Assembly (NCBI RefSeq): GCF_018294505.1
Contig: NC_057810.1
Coordinates: 705,083,095-705,147,094, forward strand
Direction: 5' to 3'
From: Triticum aestivum
Taxonomy: Eukaryota > Streptophyta > Magnoliopsida > Poales > Poaceae
DNA: 64,000 nucleotides
Notes under the pieces: generated by a model
Databases searched by the model: none
The model's input: only the letters and a program-made list of their open reading frames with translations
Told to the model about the DNA's origin: nothing
Shown: one piece after another, positions 1 through 11,816 of the stretch
Layout: each line of letters begins with the position of its first letter
Position numbering within the stretch: position 1 is the stretch's first letter
Position numbers and translations under genes: made by a program

Positions 1-1029
1 GTTCGAGGGAGAACCACGCCTCTAAAAGATCGAGGATGTCGCCTAGAGGGGGGTGAATAGGCGCTTTAAAATAGTTACGGTTTAGGCTTAAACAAATGCG
101 GAATAAACCTAGCGGTTAATTTGTCAAGCACAAAACCTACAACAACTAGGCTCACCTATGTGCACCATCAACTTATGCTAAGCAAGATAAACTACTAAGT
201 GATAGCAAGATATATGACAAGAAACAATATGGCTATCACAAAGTAAAGTGCATAAGTAAAGAGTTCGGATAAGAGATAACCGAGGTCTCCCGAAGTTCAC
301 ACCCTTGCGGATGCTAATCTCTGATTGGAGCGGTGTGGAGGCACAATGCTCCCCAAGAAGCCACTAGGGCCACCGTAATCTCCTCACGCCCTCGCACAAT
401 GCAAGATGTCGTGATTCCACTAAGGGACCCTTGAGGGCGGTCACCAAACCCGTACAAATGGCAACCCTTGGGGGCGGTCACCGAACCCGTACACTTTGGC
501 AACCCTTGGGGGCGGTCACCGAAACCCGTCAAATTGCTCGGGGCGATCTCCACAACATAATTGGAGACCCCGACGCTTTGCCGGAGCTTTACACCATAAT
601 GATTGAGCTCCGAACACCACCAACCGTCTAGGGCGCCCAAGCACCCAAGAGTAATAAGCTTCTCAACTTGTAACTTCCACGTATCACCATGGAGAACTCA
701 AACTGATGCACCAAATGCAATGGCAAGGGCACACGGAGTGCCCAAGTCCTTCTCTCTCAAATCCCATCGAAGCAACTAATTCTAGGGAAGAAAATGAGAG
801 GAAGAACAAGAAGGAGAACAACAAGAACTCCAAGAACTAGATCCAGGGGGTTCCCCTCACATAGAGGAGAAAGTGATTGGTGGAAATGTGGATCTAGATC
901 TCCTCTCTCTTTTCCCTCAAAAACTAGCAAGAATCCATGGAGGGATTGAGAGTTAGCAAGCTCGAAGAAGGTCAACAATAGGGGAAGAACACAAGCTCAA
1001 GAGATAAGGTTCATTGGGGAAGAAGACCC

Positions 1030-1345
1030 CCTTTTATAGGTGGGGAAAAAACCAACCGTTATGCTCACAGCCCGCACCGAGCGGTACTACCGCTCGACCT
1101 CACGGTACTACCGCTAGGGGTAGCGGTACTGCCGCTAAGGGTAGCGGTACTACTGCTTGCGAGCGGTACTAAAAAAATACATCCGTGCCTACCACCGCTG
1201 GACTTGTGACGAGTTTTTGGTCCGGAGCGGAAGTAGCCACGGAAGTAGTCGTGGTAGTACCGCTCCAAGCGGTTGTACCGCTCCCAAGAGCGGTAGTAAA
1301 AAATATTACATCCGCTCCTGTCCGCGGTAGTACCGCTGCAGCCTT
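1030..1345 (-). promoter_or_regulatory. LTR promoter: TATA box plus palindrome array
   Basis: On the minus strand a TATA box CTATAAAAGG lies at 1030-1039. Immediately upstream of it (1078-1345) are repeated near-palindromes with core CGGTACTACCG, for example AGCGGTACTACCGCT at 1079, several with point changes. This is the U3/R border of the LTR. The same arrangement is present in the 5' LTR (TATA 9429-9438, array 9475-9740), which is the copy that would drive transcription. The function of the array is unknown. Confidence 0.6.
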
Positions 1346-1882
1346 TTCAGAATACCAAAACTACCACAACTTCTGCAAACAGACTCCGAATTAATTCGAC
1401 GAAACCAAGTTTGTTGGAAAGCTAACGACATGGGCTAACACAATCTTGAAAGAAATATCAATAAGAAGCAAATGAGAAAAGGCCCATAAGAAAATGGTGA
1501 GAACCCTTTCTCGGATAAGACCGGTAAAACCTCCAACACCGAAAACAACATAGAAGACGCATGCGAACTCCGTTTTCGATGACTCAAGCTTGTCATCAAG
1601 ATGATCATAAGCTCTAAGACTCACAAAGAGAACCAAACAAGAACCAAGAAACATGATGCAAGGATGCAATTGTTTGAGCTCTCTACTAACGATACGATCA
1701 AGCTACCAACTTGAGAGGCCCCCTTGATAGTATGGCAAACGATCCTATAACCCGGTCTCCCAACAACCACCATGAGACCGGTAAAATAGAAAACCTATCA
1801 AGGGAAAACCTTTGCCATGCACATGGTCCACTTGAGCTAGATGATGACGATCTTGACTCCCTCAAGTTGGACCACCTTTCTT

Positions 1883-2050
1883 GATTGCGTTGGCTCGATG
1901 AAGACTAGATGATTGCTCCCCCATACTCCACTATGGGTGAGTCACTCTTCGGTACACCTTCACAAGTGATTGCGTTTGGCTCGATGAAGGCTAGTTGATT
2001 GCTCCCCCATACTCCACTATGGGTGAGTCACTCTTTGGTACACCTTCAGA
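1883..2050. repeat. 85-bp tandem duplication in the LTR
   Basis: GATTGCGT followed by TGGCTCGATGAAG and a run ending in GGTACACCTTC occurs twice with a period of 85 bp. The same duplication is present in the other LTR (about 10276-10443), so it predates insertion. Confidence 0.75.
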
Positions 2051-2664
2051 AGTCCATTGTCACCACAATGGACGGCAAGCTACAAGCATGATTTCTTCGA
2101 ATGCTCCACTTGAACTTGCACAACACAACCTTGACTACGATCACCACTTGATGTCATCCTTTCCATGGGTTGTATGATATCTTCCTCTTGACGCAAGCCC
2201 ATGGACATGTACCTAACCCCACATTGAACTCTCACATAGACCATGGGTTAGTACACAAAGTGCAATGGACAATGCTAACCATACCATGGGATCACTTGAT
2301 CCCTCTCGGTACATCTTTTACGCTTTGTGAATTGATCAACTTGATTCACTCTTGACTTAGTCTTGATCAACCTTGAATCTTTCTAACTCTCTTCGTTTGG
2401 ACGATGTCTTGAAGGTAAACATGAATGATCACACAATCTTCTTCTTCAAGACATGCTTGCAATAAGCACAACAGTCACATGACCAATCTTTGGATAATTC
2501 CTTAATAGCACCTTGGTCAACACATAAACTCCTTGAAACCAACACATGAACTTCAAGAGATGCCTATGGACAAATCCTTCAAATATAAATCAATGCAACC
2601 ATTAGTCCATAGAGAATGTCATCAATTACCAAAACCACACATGGGGGCACCGCATGTCCTTTCA

Positions 2665-2680
2665 ATCTCCCCCATTTTGG
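2665..2680 (-). other. Polypurine tract of the 23-11057 element
   Basis: Read on the minus strand, CCAAAATGGGGGAGAT directly abuts the 3' LTR start TGAAAG. This is the plus-strand primer for reverse transcription. The same layout (CCAAAAAGGGGGAGAT) is seen at 54883-54898 and 57538-57553 in two other elements. Confidence 0.85.
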
Positions 2681-5600
2681 TAATTGATGACAATCACTTT
2701 CAAGAGAGTTTATATAAGGAATTATGCATCACCATGCCATGCAACAACCAATAATGCATGCGTATGCTTAGGAACAAACCAAAGCCAGAAGAGATAACTC
2801 TCTAAACTTCTCCACAAAACTCTCTGAAACTTAGAGATGCATATGCTTAGGAACAAACCAAAGCCAGAAGAGACAACTCTCTAAACTTCTCCACAAAACT
2901 CTGTGAAACTTCTCCCCCATTGGCATCGATTGCCAAAATGGGCGAAAATCTTAGAAGGCCAATATAAATTGTGGTCCTCCATAAATTGTGTATTTCTTAA
3001 CAAGTGAGTGGAATGCAACACACATATCCAAAGGTAAATACTTGGAGGAACACAAACTATATTGAGGCACAAAGATAGCAAAAGAATAATATGCCACAAA
3101 GACATAAAAAGAGAGAAACAAACAATCAAGCAATCAAAAGATACCAATTGAAGCAAGAAAACAAAGGATATCAATTGAACCAACTAGACTGAAGATCCTA
3201 TGAGCCACATGAATAAGGATATTACGATATGAGTAAAGGAGTGTTCTAAAGAAAACTAGAGGAGCTCCCCATGATTTGTGCACACATAAGATTTTTTTGT
3301 ATTAGGATACCAAGTGCACAAAATAGGATCATAGCTCCCCCAAAATCAATAGAAACTCACAACAAGTGTAAGTGATCATATAGGAAACAAAGACTAGCAC
3401 TTGCAACAACACATGGTTGAGCAACATGTAAAAGAGGAAACTTAAGAATAGGCTCAACCAACATGATGTGTGTGAGTCATGGCAAAGCACTTGAGAAGAC
3501 TAAAATAAGGATGAGCATTAAGCATCAACATAGTCTTGGATAAATGAGATACACGGTGCATGACATTCCTTCCCACACACACCCACTAGCAAATGGGTTC
3601 ACAAGCTCACTAAGAAGATAACAACAAAGCTTGCGACAACCCATGGTGAAGATAGAAAATGAAAGCCTCATCAAGATGACGGATACCAATTAAGATGGCA
3701 AAAGCCTCGTAGAGATAAGCATGAGGAAAATAATCTTCACCACACAAGAGTGCATCAAGATGCAACGAGATAAGACACGCACTCAAGGCAAAAGCTTTCA
3801 CGGAGCCACCAAAGAAATAACACAAGAAAGACAAGGTGGACGTGAAAGAAAGGATATCATCTAGAGATGTAATTTCTCTCAAGTGTATAAGGTTCTAGGT
3901 AGACGAAATCATGATGATATATATCTGCAAAGAAGGATGTACACCCGAAATAGTTACAACACGAGGAACAAGATATCCAAAAGGAAGTCATACATATACC
4001 AATAAGATATTTGCTTAGAAGCATAGCACATGGCTAGATATGGTCTTATTGTATATAAATGAATTCCTACCATACAACCATCAAAGACATCACAACTAGC
4101 AACATGAGATCGTCGTTGAGATGCTTTGAGAAAGGAAACAAGTATCACAAGATGGAATGAATAGCATGCCAAGATGCAACCTACACAAGGTTGAATGCAA
4201 GAAAATAATGCATGAATAGATACTTGTTACCGAGATATCATTGGAAGGATGTAGAAGAAACCAATGGAAAGTAGTAGATAGTAGTTCATTGAGAATCCTA
4301 GCTTGACTCCAATAAGCACATGGTGACACCACCTTCCTTGTGAGTGAGCCGAGCATCCAATGCATCTCCAATTGTTCCTAGAACAACAACACAAACAAAT
4401 GGTACCCAAACTCATTGGGACAAAAGAGTTAGAAACACAAATATACATAGGACAAACTCCACATAAATATGTGCATATAGAGAAGGAAATGAATTTCATG
4501 CACATCTCATCCAATTTGAGACTTGGTGGAGTTTCCCTATATATTGGGTCAAATAAAGAAGGCATGGCACAGAGACTACATGAAGTAAATATGCATGCTC
4601 AAGACCTTCAAGAACCGATACCAAATGACAAAGAAAAACCAAGTGAAGAAAAGATACCAAATGAATAAAACATCACTTGGAGGATATCCATAAAAGATAC
4701 ATCAAGGACTGAGATATCCATTGATACACTCAAAATAAAAGATATCAAACTCCCAAAAGAGAGGATGGTTCCAAACAAACCAAGCTCTCTACAAATTTTC
4801 ATGATGGCACAAAGTACCAAAACGAAAACGGCTTGCCTTCCACCAACACACACTTGATAAGGATCGCAAGATGAGTGTTTTATAGAAAATAGGATAGCTC
4901 CCCCAAGACTAGTGCATTATAGAGAATTTTTATTTGAATGCAAAATGCACAAGGTGAGATCACCACTTTCACTATATCTAGAAAACACTAGACAAGATCA
5001 AGAAATAAACAAGATCCACAAGTGGTATGGAAGACAAAGGGAGTTGATACATTCCTAGGCAAGAGATAAGGCAAATAAAAGCAAAGGCCAATGTAAAGAT
5101 GATCAATAATTTCTACCACACATAAGTGAGTACCAATTGTCAAAAGACAAGAAGTATTTGGAAATAACTCCCGTTGGTAGATAGCAAGGATATCAAACAT
5201 CATCTTCACACCACACATAAGCAAATTGCAACTTCTAGAGCTAACATGCCACCTAGGAACAAGATAATTTACAATATCAATTCTAGGTGACAATATCTCA
5301 AATGTACACATTTTCTAGGCTTGTAATATGCACATAGCATATTACTCCCCCATAATGTGATACCAATTAAAGATAGACAAGAGGCAATTAAAAGGATCCA
5401 ACAAGAGATAATTAATGGACTATTTAGAATTTGAATTTCTCATGAGAATACATACCACATAGCGACTAGATAATCTTGTAATATCAATACTAGATGGTAT
5501 TAATCATGTACACACATTTATAGGATTGTGAGGTGCACAAAGCACGTCACTCCCCTACAATGGGATATTCCATTAATCTCTCACAAGAGCCAACTAAGAT

Positions 5601-5966
5601 ACGAACAAGATGCACAAAGGCTCAACGTACGACACACATGTACATGATGTGCAAACCAACATACACATAAGCAATTTGGAGACACATCATATACAAACAC
5701 ATGCAAGGAACAAAACCAAAACATGCAAGGGGGCAAGTAACTTTCAATGTAAGCAATTTAAGTATAAGTTACCGCAAGGAGGCACATTGGATATAAGATA
5801 TAAACTTGATAATTCAATTGACTTGGCTTGAGACAATAAGAGTGATGAAGTTCCCTTAATTCTTCATAATGTAGCCAAGTCTCCAATGCCCTCCAACAAC
5901 ACATATTGATAAAGTTTGAGCTAGTTGGTCCCCAACCAAGTTGGGTCCTAAGAGGTTAGTCACTAC
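2681..5966 (-). other. Non-coding internal region of the 23-11057 element
   Basis: About 3.3 kb of AT-rich sequence between the gag region and the 3' LTR. All reading frames are short and none resembles a retrotransposon enzyme. Phrases such as CTCCCCCAT and GGATATCA recur, so it looks like diverged untranslated sequence. This is where pol would sit in an autonomous element. Confidence 0.6.
2763..2913. repeat. 79-bp tandem duplication
   Basis: The stretch starting TATGCTTAGGAACAAACC at 2763 is repeated at 2842 with few changes (AGATAACTC against AGACAACTC). It is a local duplication inside the non-coding part of the element. Confidence 0.8.
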
Positions 5967-7424
5967 CTAAATGGTTCTTTTCTTGACACCACTTTGAGTA
6001 CCAACAAATTTAACAAACACATTGCCAACCTTATCCTTCCTAAGAGAATAGATATCATCAATAATAATTGGGTTGGATAAGTTACCACTAGTGCATGAGG
6101 AAGCAAGGTGACCTTTCTCGCGACATAGGTAGCAACGTCTACTCTTCACTATCTTCTCACTTGATTTCTCAACTTGAGAAGCATTATCTTGAGGTTTCTT
6201 GGGAAGAGGCATTTCTTCAACTTGAGGTTGAGAATGAGAGTGAACTTGTGGCCGCTTCCCTTGTTGCTTGTCACTAATGGCCTTCTTCTTCAAAGGGCAA
6301 GATCTAACATGATGCCCTTCAATTTTGCACTTGAAGCAAATGATCTTGGCCGAATTCTTGACTTGTTTTTGGCCCTTCTTGTTGTTGCTCTTGGACTTCT
6401 TATTCTTATTGGAGTTGAATCCAAGTCCACCTTTGTCATTGGGGGATTTTTGTACACTCAAGATATTGTTGAGTGTGGCCTTCCCTTCATGACACTTTTC
6501 CAAATCTTTCTTCAAATAAGTGACTTGGGCCTTGAGCTCTTTGATTTCCTCTACATGGTTAGTCTCAACACAAGCACTAGAGGAAGTATAAGCTTCATTG
6601 TTAGAGCAACAAGGCAAGGAAAGCAATTCATCACAAGATGTTCCAATGTTGTGAGTAGATGAATTACAAGGACTAGCACATGGCAAAATAGCATTTTGAC
6701 TAGAAGTAGTGCTAGTATCCACATGAGGCTCACTAGATGTTACGTTAGCAATCATGGCCTCATGAGCTATCTTTAGCACATTATGGGATACTAGAAGATC
6801 ATCATGAGAGCTTGAGAGCTTCACATGATTTTCTTCCAACATCCCATAATTGCTAGATAGCAACTCAAGTTGAGCCCTTAGCTCAACATTCTCCTTCAAT
6901 ATGGATGCTTCACAAGAGGTAGAGTTAGTAGCACAAGCATCATCATTAACAACAAGAGGAGAAGACAACTTGGCAAGCTCTTTCGAATACGAAGCTTCAA
7001 GTTGATCATGAGACTCGGTGAGTTTGATAAGCTCACCCTTAATGACCCTTGAGCCATTTTCGAGGTGCTCAAAATCCTCAAGGAGTCTAGCATGAGCAAC
7101 TTCAAGCTTAGCATTTCTAGTTTTAAAAACATTGGCCACCTCAAGAGCTCTTTCATGAGATTCCTTCACTCTAGATAATTCTAGAGCAAAGGTCTCCTCA
7201 AGAGATTCCTTGGTGGTTTGTTCAAGTTCAAGAGCTTGGGAGAGGTCTGCAATCTCATTAGCGTAATCACACTCATGACCTTCCATTTTGTCAATGGTGA
7301 CCTCATGCTCCTCAAGATGAGATTCCAACTCATCAATATATTTCTTGCCCTCAATAGCAATAGACATGATTTCCATGAAGTTGGAACGAGCAATTTTATT
7401 CTTATGAAGAGCTTTAAAAATCAT
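5967..7424 (-). CDS. Gag-like protein, C-terminal part with two zinc knuckles
   Basis: An open frame of 485 codons. The first two thirds are rich in Glu, Leu and Ser with heptad-like spacing (a likely coiled coil), followed by a Lys/Asn-rich stretch and two CCHC zinc knuckles, CFKCKIEGHHVRSC (about 6298-6339) and CYLCREKGHLASSC (about 6091-6134). Such knuckles bind RNA in retrotransposon nucleocapsids, so this part likely packages element RNA in virus-like particles. The frame starts within the overlap AAATGA of the upstream frame. The upstream frame would join it in phase if the G run at about 7428 had one more base, so the first Met is probably not the true start. No protease follows. I am confident it is Gag-like but not of its exact family. 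Confidence 0.8.
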   Translation of the reverse strand: MIFKALHKNKIARSNFMEIMSIAIEGKKYIDELESHLEEHEVTIDKMEGHECDYANEIADLSQALELEQTTKESLEETFALELSRVKESHERALEVANVFKTRNAKLEVAHARLLEDFEHLENGSRVIKGELIKLTESHDQLEASYSKELAKLSSPLVVNDDACATNSTSCEASILKENVELRAQLELLSSNYGMLEENHVKLSSSHDDLLVSHNVLKIAHEAMIANVTSSEPHVDTSTTSSQNAILPCASPCNSSTHNIGTSCDELLSLPCCSNNEAYTSSSACVETNHVEEIKELKAQVTYLKKDLEKCHEGKATLNNILSVQKSPNDKGGLGFNSNKNKKSKSNNKKGQKQVKNSAKIICFKCKIEGHHVRSCPLKKKAISDKQQGKRPQVHSHSQPQVEEMPLPKKPQDNASQVEKSSEKIVKSRRCYLCREKGHLASSCTSGNLSNPIIIDDIYSLRKDKVGNVFVKFVGTQSGVKKRTI

Positions 7425-8190
7425 TTCCCCTTAATTTTTAAGGAGGCAACATTATCATTCTCTTCATCACTATCAACATCATCATCATCACTCTTGTCAT
7501 CATCAATATCATCACAAGATATATTGGGATTCAAAGTGGGAGATACCTTTGAAGCCTTAGCCATAAGGCAAAATGCAATCGATGATGATGTAGGATCCCT
7601 TGAGGCACTATTCAAGACCACATCTTGTTCCATGGAGTGTTGGTCTTCGTCTACATTGTTAGCACAACAATTCGAGGAAATAGATGCATTTTTATCATGG
7701 TAACAAGACATAGCAAGCATATCATCATGATATTTAGTAAAGCAATTTCTACATAATATGCAAGGACTATCACACAAGCATGTGAAACATTTAGAGAGCT
7801 CGAAGTGTTGAAGTCCAAAGATGGAGCATTGCAATAAGATAGTGATGAGGAATCATCAACGATAAGCACACTATCATCATTGCAATGAACACCACTACTC
7901 ACCATAACATTACCTTGTGGCAATCCACATGTAGGTGAAGTATAAGAAGTTGAGAAAGCAACACGGCCGGAGGTGGAGGGAGAACAATCATCCCTACAAA
8001 ACTTGGACACGCCATATTTATCTTGAAGCTTTGTCCACAACTCATGAGCACCCCGAAACGGCATGAGTGGAAAAATAACTACATTGCTCAAAGCATCAAA
8101 AAGCACATTAGAAGCTTGAGCATTGAGATAAGAGTTTTTCTCATCCTCTAAAGATAATCTTTGGGGATCCTTTGGAGGAGAAAAATCCAT
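7421..8190 (-). pseudogene. Gag-like protein, N-terminal part, frameshifted
   Basis: The frame from 8190 starts MDFSPPKDPQRLSLEDEKNS and contains GAHELWTKLQDKYGVSK, typical of the UBN2/DUF4219-type Gag of plant copia elements. Near 7810-7830 the reading moves to a second frame that carries Cys-rich text (CLCDSPCILCRNC) and a long Asp-rich run ending at 7421. A second shift at about 7428 enters the zinc-knuckle frame. Two single-base indels therefore break one original gag gene. The start lies about 170 bp inside the primer site. Confidence 0.75.
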
Positions 8191-8357
8191 ATCTACAATT
8201 CACTCTAAATTTGGGTCCATGACCCTAAAGAGAATAAGCATGCGAATTACCCAAACATCAAAATTTGTGCCATTGAAACTAAGAGTGTTAGAGAATCCTA
8301 AACCCCTAGTAGACATCCTTACTCTCTAGGCGGTTAAGCCCTATAAAGAGAGACGAG

Positions 8358-8369
8358 GCTCTGATACCA
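8358..8369 (-). other. Primer binding site, initiator Met tRNA type
   Basis: GCTCTGATACCA is the reverse complement of TGGTATCAGAGC. It lies two bases inside the right LTR and fixes the orientation of the element as minus. Confidence 0.9.
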
Positions 8370-8371
8370 AT

Positions 8372-11057
8372 TGAAAGATCGAGGATGTCGCCTAGAGGGG
8401 GGGTGAATAGGCGCTTTAAAATAGTTACAATTTAGGCTTGAACAAATGCGGAATAAACCTAGCGGTTAATTTGTCAAGCACAAAACCTACAACAACTAGG
8501 CTCACCTATGTGCACCAACAACTTATGCTAAGCAAGATAAACTACTAGGTGATAGCAAGATATATGACAAGAAACAATATGGCTATCACAAAGTGAAGTG
8601 CATAAGTAAAGAGCTCGGGTAAGAGATAACCGAGGCACGCGGAGACGACGATGTATCCCGAAGTTCACACCCTTGCGGATGCTAATCTCCGTTTGGAGCG
8701 GTGTGGAGGCACAATGCTCCGCAAGAAGCCACTAGGGCCACCGTAATCTCCTCACGCCCTCGCACAATGCAAGATGTCGTGATTCAACTAAGGGACCCTT
8801 GAGGGCGGTCACCGAACCCGTACAAATGGCAACCCTTGGGGGCGGTCACCGAACCCGTACACTCTGGCAACCCTTGGGGGCAGTTACCAAAACCCGTCAA
8901 ATTGCTCGGCGCGATCTCCACAACCTAATTGGAGACCCGACGCTTTCCCGGAGCATTACACCACAATGATTGAGCTCCGAACACCACCAACCGTCTAGGG
9001 CGCCCAAGCACCCAAGAGGAACAAGCTCAAGGGTACCAAGCACCCAAGAGTAATAAGCTTCTCAACTTGTAACTTCCACGTATCACCGTGGAGAACTCAA
9101 ACCGATGCACCAAATGCAATGGCAATGGAACACGGAGTGCCCAAGTCCTTCTCTCTCAAATCCCATCGAAGCAACTAATTCTAGGGAGGAAAATGAGAGG
9201 AAGAACAAGAAGGAGAACACCAAGAACTCCAAGAACTAGATCCAGGGGGTTCCCCTCACATAGAGGAGAAAGTGATTGGTTGAAATATGGATCTAGATCT
9301 CCTCTCTCTTTCCCCTCAAAAACTAGCAAGAATCCATGGAGGGATTGAGAGTTAGCAAGCTCGAAGAAGGTCAACAATGGGGGAAGAACACGAGATCAAG
9401 AGATAAGGTTCATTGGGGAAGAAGACCCCCTTTTATAGGTGGGGAAAAAACCAACCGTAATGCTCATAGCCCGCACCTCACGGTAATACCGCTCGACCTC
9501 ACGGTACTACCGCTAGGGGTAGCGGTACTACCGCAAAGGGTTGCGGTACTACTGCTTGCGAGCAGTACTAAAAAAATACATCCGTGCCTACCACCACTGG
9601 ACTTGTGACGTGTTTTTGGTCCGGAGAGGAAGTAGCCACGGAAGTAGTCGCGGTAGTAACGCTCCAAGCGGTAGTACCTCTCCCAAGAGCGGTAGTAAAA
9701 AATTACATCTGCTCCTGTCTGCGGTAGTACCGCTGGAGCCTTTTCAGAACACCAAAACTACCACAACTTCTGCAAACGAACTCCGAATTCGACGAAACCA
9801 AGTTTGTTGGAAAGCTAACGACATGGGCTAACACAATCTTGAAATAAATATCAATAATAAGCAAATGATAAAAGGCCCATAAGAAAATGGTGAGAACCCT
9901 TCCTCGCATAAGACCGGTAAAACCTCCAACACCGAAAACATCATAGAAGACGCATGCGAACTCCGTTTTTGATGAACTCAAGCTTGTCATCAAGATGACC
10001 ATAAGATCTAAGACTCACAAAGAGAACCAAACAAGAACCAAGAACCATGATGCAAGTATGCAATGGTTTGAGCTCTCTACTAACGATATGATCAAGCTAC
10101 CAACTTGAGAGCCCCCCTTGATAGTACGGCAAACGATCCTATAACCCGGTCTCCCAACAACCACCATGAGACCGGTAAAATAGAAAACATATCAAGGGCA
10201 AACCTTTGCCTTGCATATGGTCCACTTGAGCTAGATGATGACGATCTTGACTCCCTCAAGTTGGACCACCTTTCTTGATTGCGTTGGCTCGATGAAGACT
10301 AGATGATTGCTCCCCCATACTCCACTATGGGTGAGTCACTCTTCGGTACACCTTCACAAGTGATCGCGTTGGCTCGATGAAGGCTAGTTGATTGCTCCCC
10401 CATACTCCATTATGGGTGAGTCACTCTTCGGTATACCTTCACAAGCCATTGTCACCACAATGGACGGCAAGCTAGAAGCATGATTTCTTCGTGATGCTCC
10501 ACTTGAACTTGCACAACACAACCTTGATTACGATCACCACTTGATGTCATCCTTTCCATGGGTTGTATGATATCCTCCTCTTGACGCAAGCCCATGGACA
10601 CGTACCTAACCCCACATAGAACTCTCACATAGACCATGGGTTAGTACACAAAGTGCAATGGACAATGCTTACCATACCATGGGATCACTTGATCCCTCTC
10701 GGTACATCTTTTACGCTTTGTGAGTTGATCAACTTGATTCACTCTTGACTTAGTCTTGATCAACCTTGAATCTTTCCAACTCTCTTCGTTTGGATGATGT
10801 CTTCAAGGTAAACATGAATGATCACACAATCTTCTTCTTCAAGACATGCTTGCAATAAGCACAACACTCACATGACCAATCGTTGGATAATTCCTTAATA
10901 GCACCTTGGTTAACACATAAACTCCTTGAAACCAACACATGGACTTCAAGAAATGCCTATGGACAAATCCTTCAAATATAAATCAATGCAACCATTAGTC
11001 CATAGAGAATGTTATCAATTACCAAAACCACATATGGGGGCACCGCATGTCCTTTCA
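8372..11057 (-). repeat. 5' LTR of the 23-11057 element
   Basis: TGAAAG to CTTTCA, 2686 bp. It is 44 bp longer than the other copy because of short insertions, including a duplication around CACCCAAGAG near 9008-9050. It carries the functional promoter position on the minus strand. Confidence 0.92.
9429..9740 (-). promoter_or_regulatory. Promoter of the 5' LTR with CGGTACTACCG array
   Basis: TATA box CTATAAAAGG (minus) at 9429-9438. Upstream, from 9475 to 9740, are copies of CGGTACTACCG and its variants, for example GCGGTACTACCGC-like units. The units are less perfect here than in the 3' LTR, for example CACGGTAATACCGCT. Confidence 0.6.
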
Positions 11058-11062
11058 GCCTC

Positions 11063-11416
11063 CTAGTTGGGGGAGTCGGCGGCGTACTCTAGCAGCCGAC
11101 GCTGCTCCGGCGTGAGCTGCGCGTGGCGCCTACGCACCTCGTCGTCGTGCGCCTGCTGGCTACGCGAACCCGCCGACACCGGGAAACGCTGCGGATCCAG
11201 ATGCCAATGGTGCGGCAGCGTGACATCGGGGTACGACAGTGGCTGCCCGTACTCCCAGTGCCACCGCGCTTGGTGCACCGGGATGTGCAGGCGCCGGCGA
11301 CCAGGGCGGAAACGCGGCGCCGCCAGAGGAGGAGGGGGAAGGGGAGCACGGGAGGACGAGGCGCCGGGGGTGCCCTTGCCCTTGCCCTTGCCATTGCTGC
11401 TGCCGAAGAGGCCCAT
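11063..11416 (-). pseudogene. Transposon-associated ORF of unknown function, cut by a stop and an LTR element
   Basis: The frame starts MGLFGSSNGKGKGKG, has a Pro/Ala-rich part, then a Trp-rich block with HQARWHWEYGQPLSYPDV and a charged tail TPEQRRLLEYAADSPN before TAG. The same frame stays open after this stop through the target duplication GCCTC into bases 1-22 on the far side of the LTR element (EAWFSLE). I recall proteins of this type as repetitive in Triticeae genomes, with Trp where the stop stands, but cannot name the family. A GC-rich leader (11417-11520) precedes it. No catalytic motif is seen. Confidence 0.5.
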
Positions 11417-11816
11417 GGGTGCGCTAGGGTTTGCGGTCGCCAGCGAGGAAGCAAAGGGAGTGGTGGGGGGCCAGATGTGGACGGGAGAAGTGGATGAGGC
11501 CGACCCCGCCGCACGTGTGGTTAAAAAAGGACGCTTCCACTGGCTGACGCGTGGGCCCGCTGTCGGTGGTCGTCATAAATCAGACGACGGTGGCGGTTGG
11601 GTGGCCGCCAAGTGGGGACGCGGCGGACGGCGAGGAGACGCGCGGCGCGTCCGCGCCGGCGCATTCCAGGTACAATTTTGGGCCGGAAATGGGTCGGTGC
11701 GGACGCCAGACAGACATGATTTAAGTTTGGGTCGGCGCATTGGGCCTCCACTTTTATCCGCGCTGATCCAAATGGACGCGGGCAGACGAAATGTATCGCC
11801 CCATTGGAGTTGATCT
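11417..11816 (-). other. Leader and probable terminus of a DNA transposon
   Basis: GC-rich sequence upstream of the ORF at 11063-11416. On the minus strand it begins AAGATCAACTCCAATGGGGC at about 11813, a style I recall from grass DNA transposon ends (Harbinger or Mutator type). The partner terminus would lie left of the window, so this is unproven. Confidence 0.3.

Larger units (their letters stand above)
23..2664 (-). repeat. 3' LTR of the 23-11057 element
   Basis: The left LTR begins TAAAAG (ancestral TGAAAG, as at 8372) and ends CTTTCA. In the first 80 bp it differs from the right copy at about five positions, so the insertion is not recent. Inside lie an 85-bp tandem duplication (from 1883 and 1968, with the words TGGGTGAGTCACTC repeated) and the palindrome array described separately. 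The copy in the 5' LTR has extra short duplications near 8635 and 9019. Confidence 0.92.
23..11057 (-). mobile_element. Complete non-autonomous LTR retrotransposon (copia-like, Gag only)
   Basis: Both LTRs, the primer site, the polypurine tract and a perfect 5-bp target duplication GCCTC (18-22 and 11058-11062) are visible, so the boundaries are firm. The primer site (8358-8369) lies next to the right LTR as the reverse complement of TGGTATCAGAGC (initiator Met tRNA), so the element runs on the minus strand and its 5' LTR is the right one. The internal region is 5707 bp and holds a broken gag-like coding region (8190 to 5967). The 3.3 kb towards the 3' LTR has no protease, integrase, reverse transcriptase or RNase H motif that I can find in any frame. 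It therefore depends on enzymes of another element. The left LTR starts TA instead of TG, a single change. I infer copia affinity from the primer site, the CTTTCA end and the Gag style; I do not name the family. Confidence 0.9.

Noticed and set aside
6174..6662. 162-codon plus-strand frame
   Set aside because: It is the reverse reading of the gag zinc-knuckle region, rich in Leu from Glu/Lys codons of the true strand.
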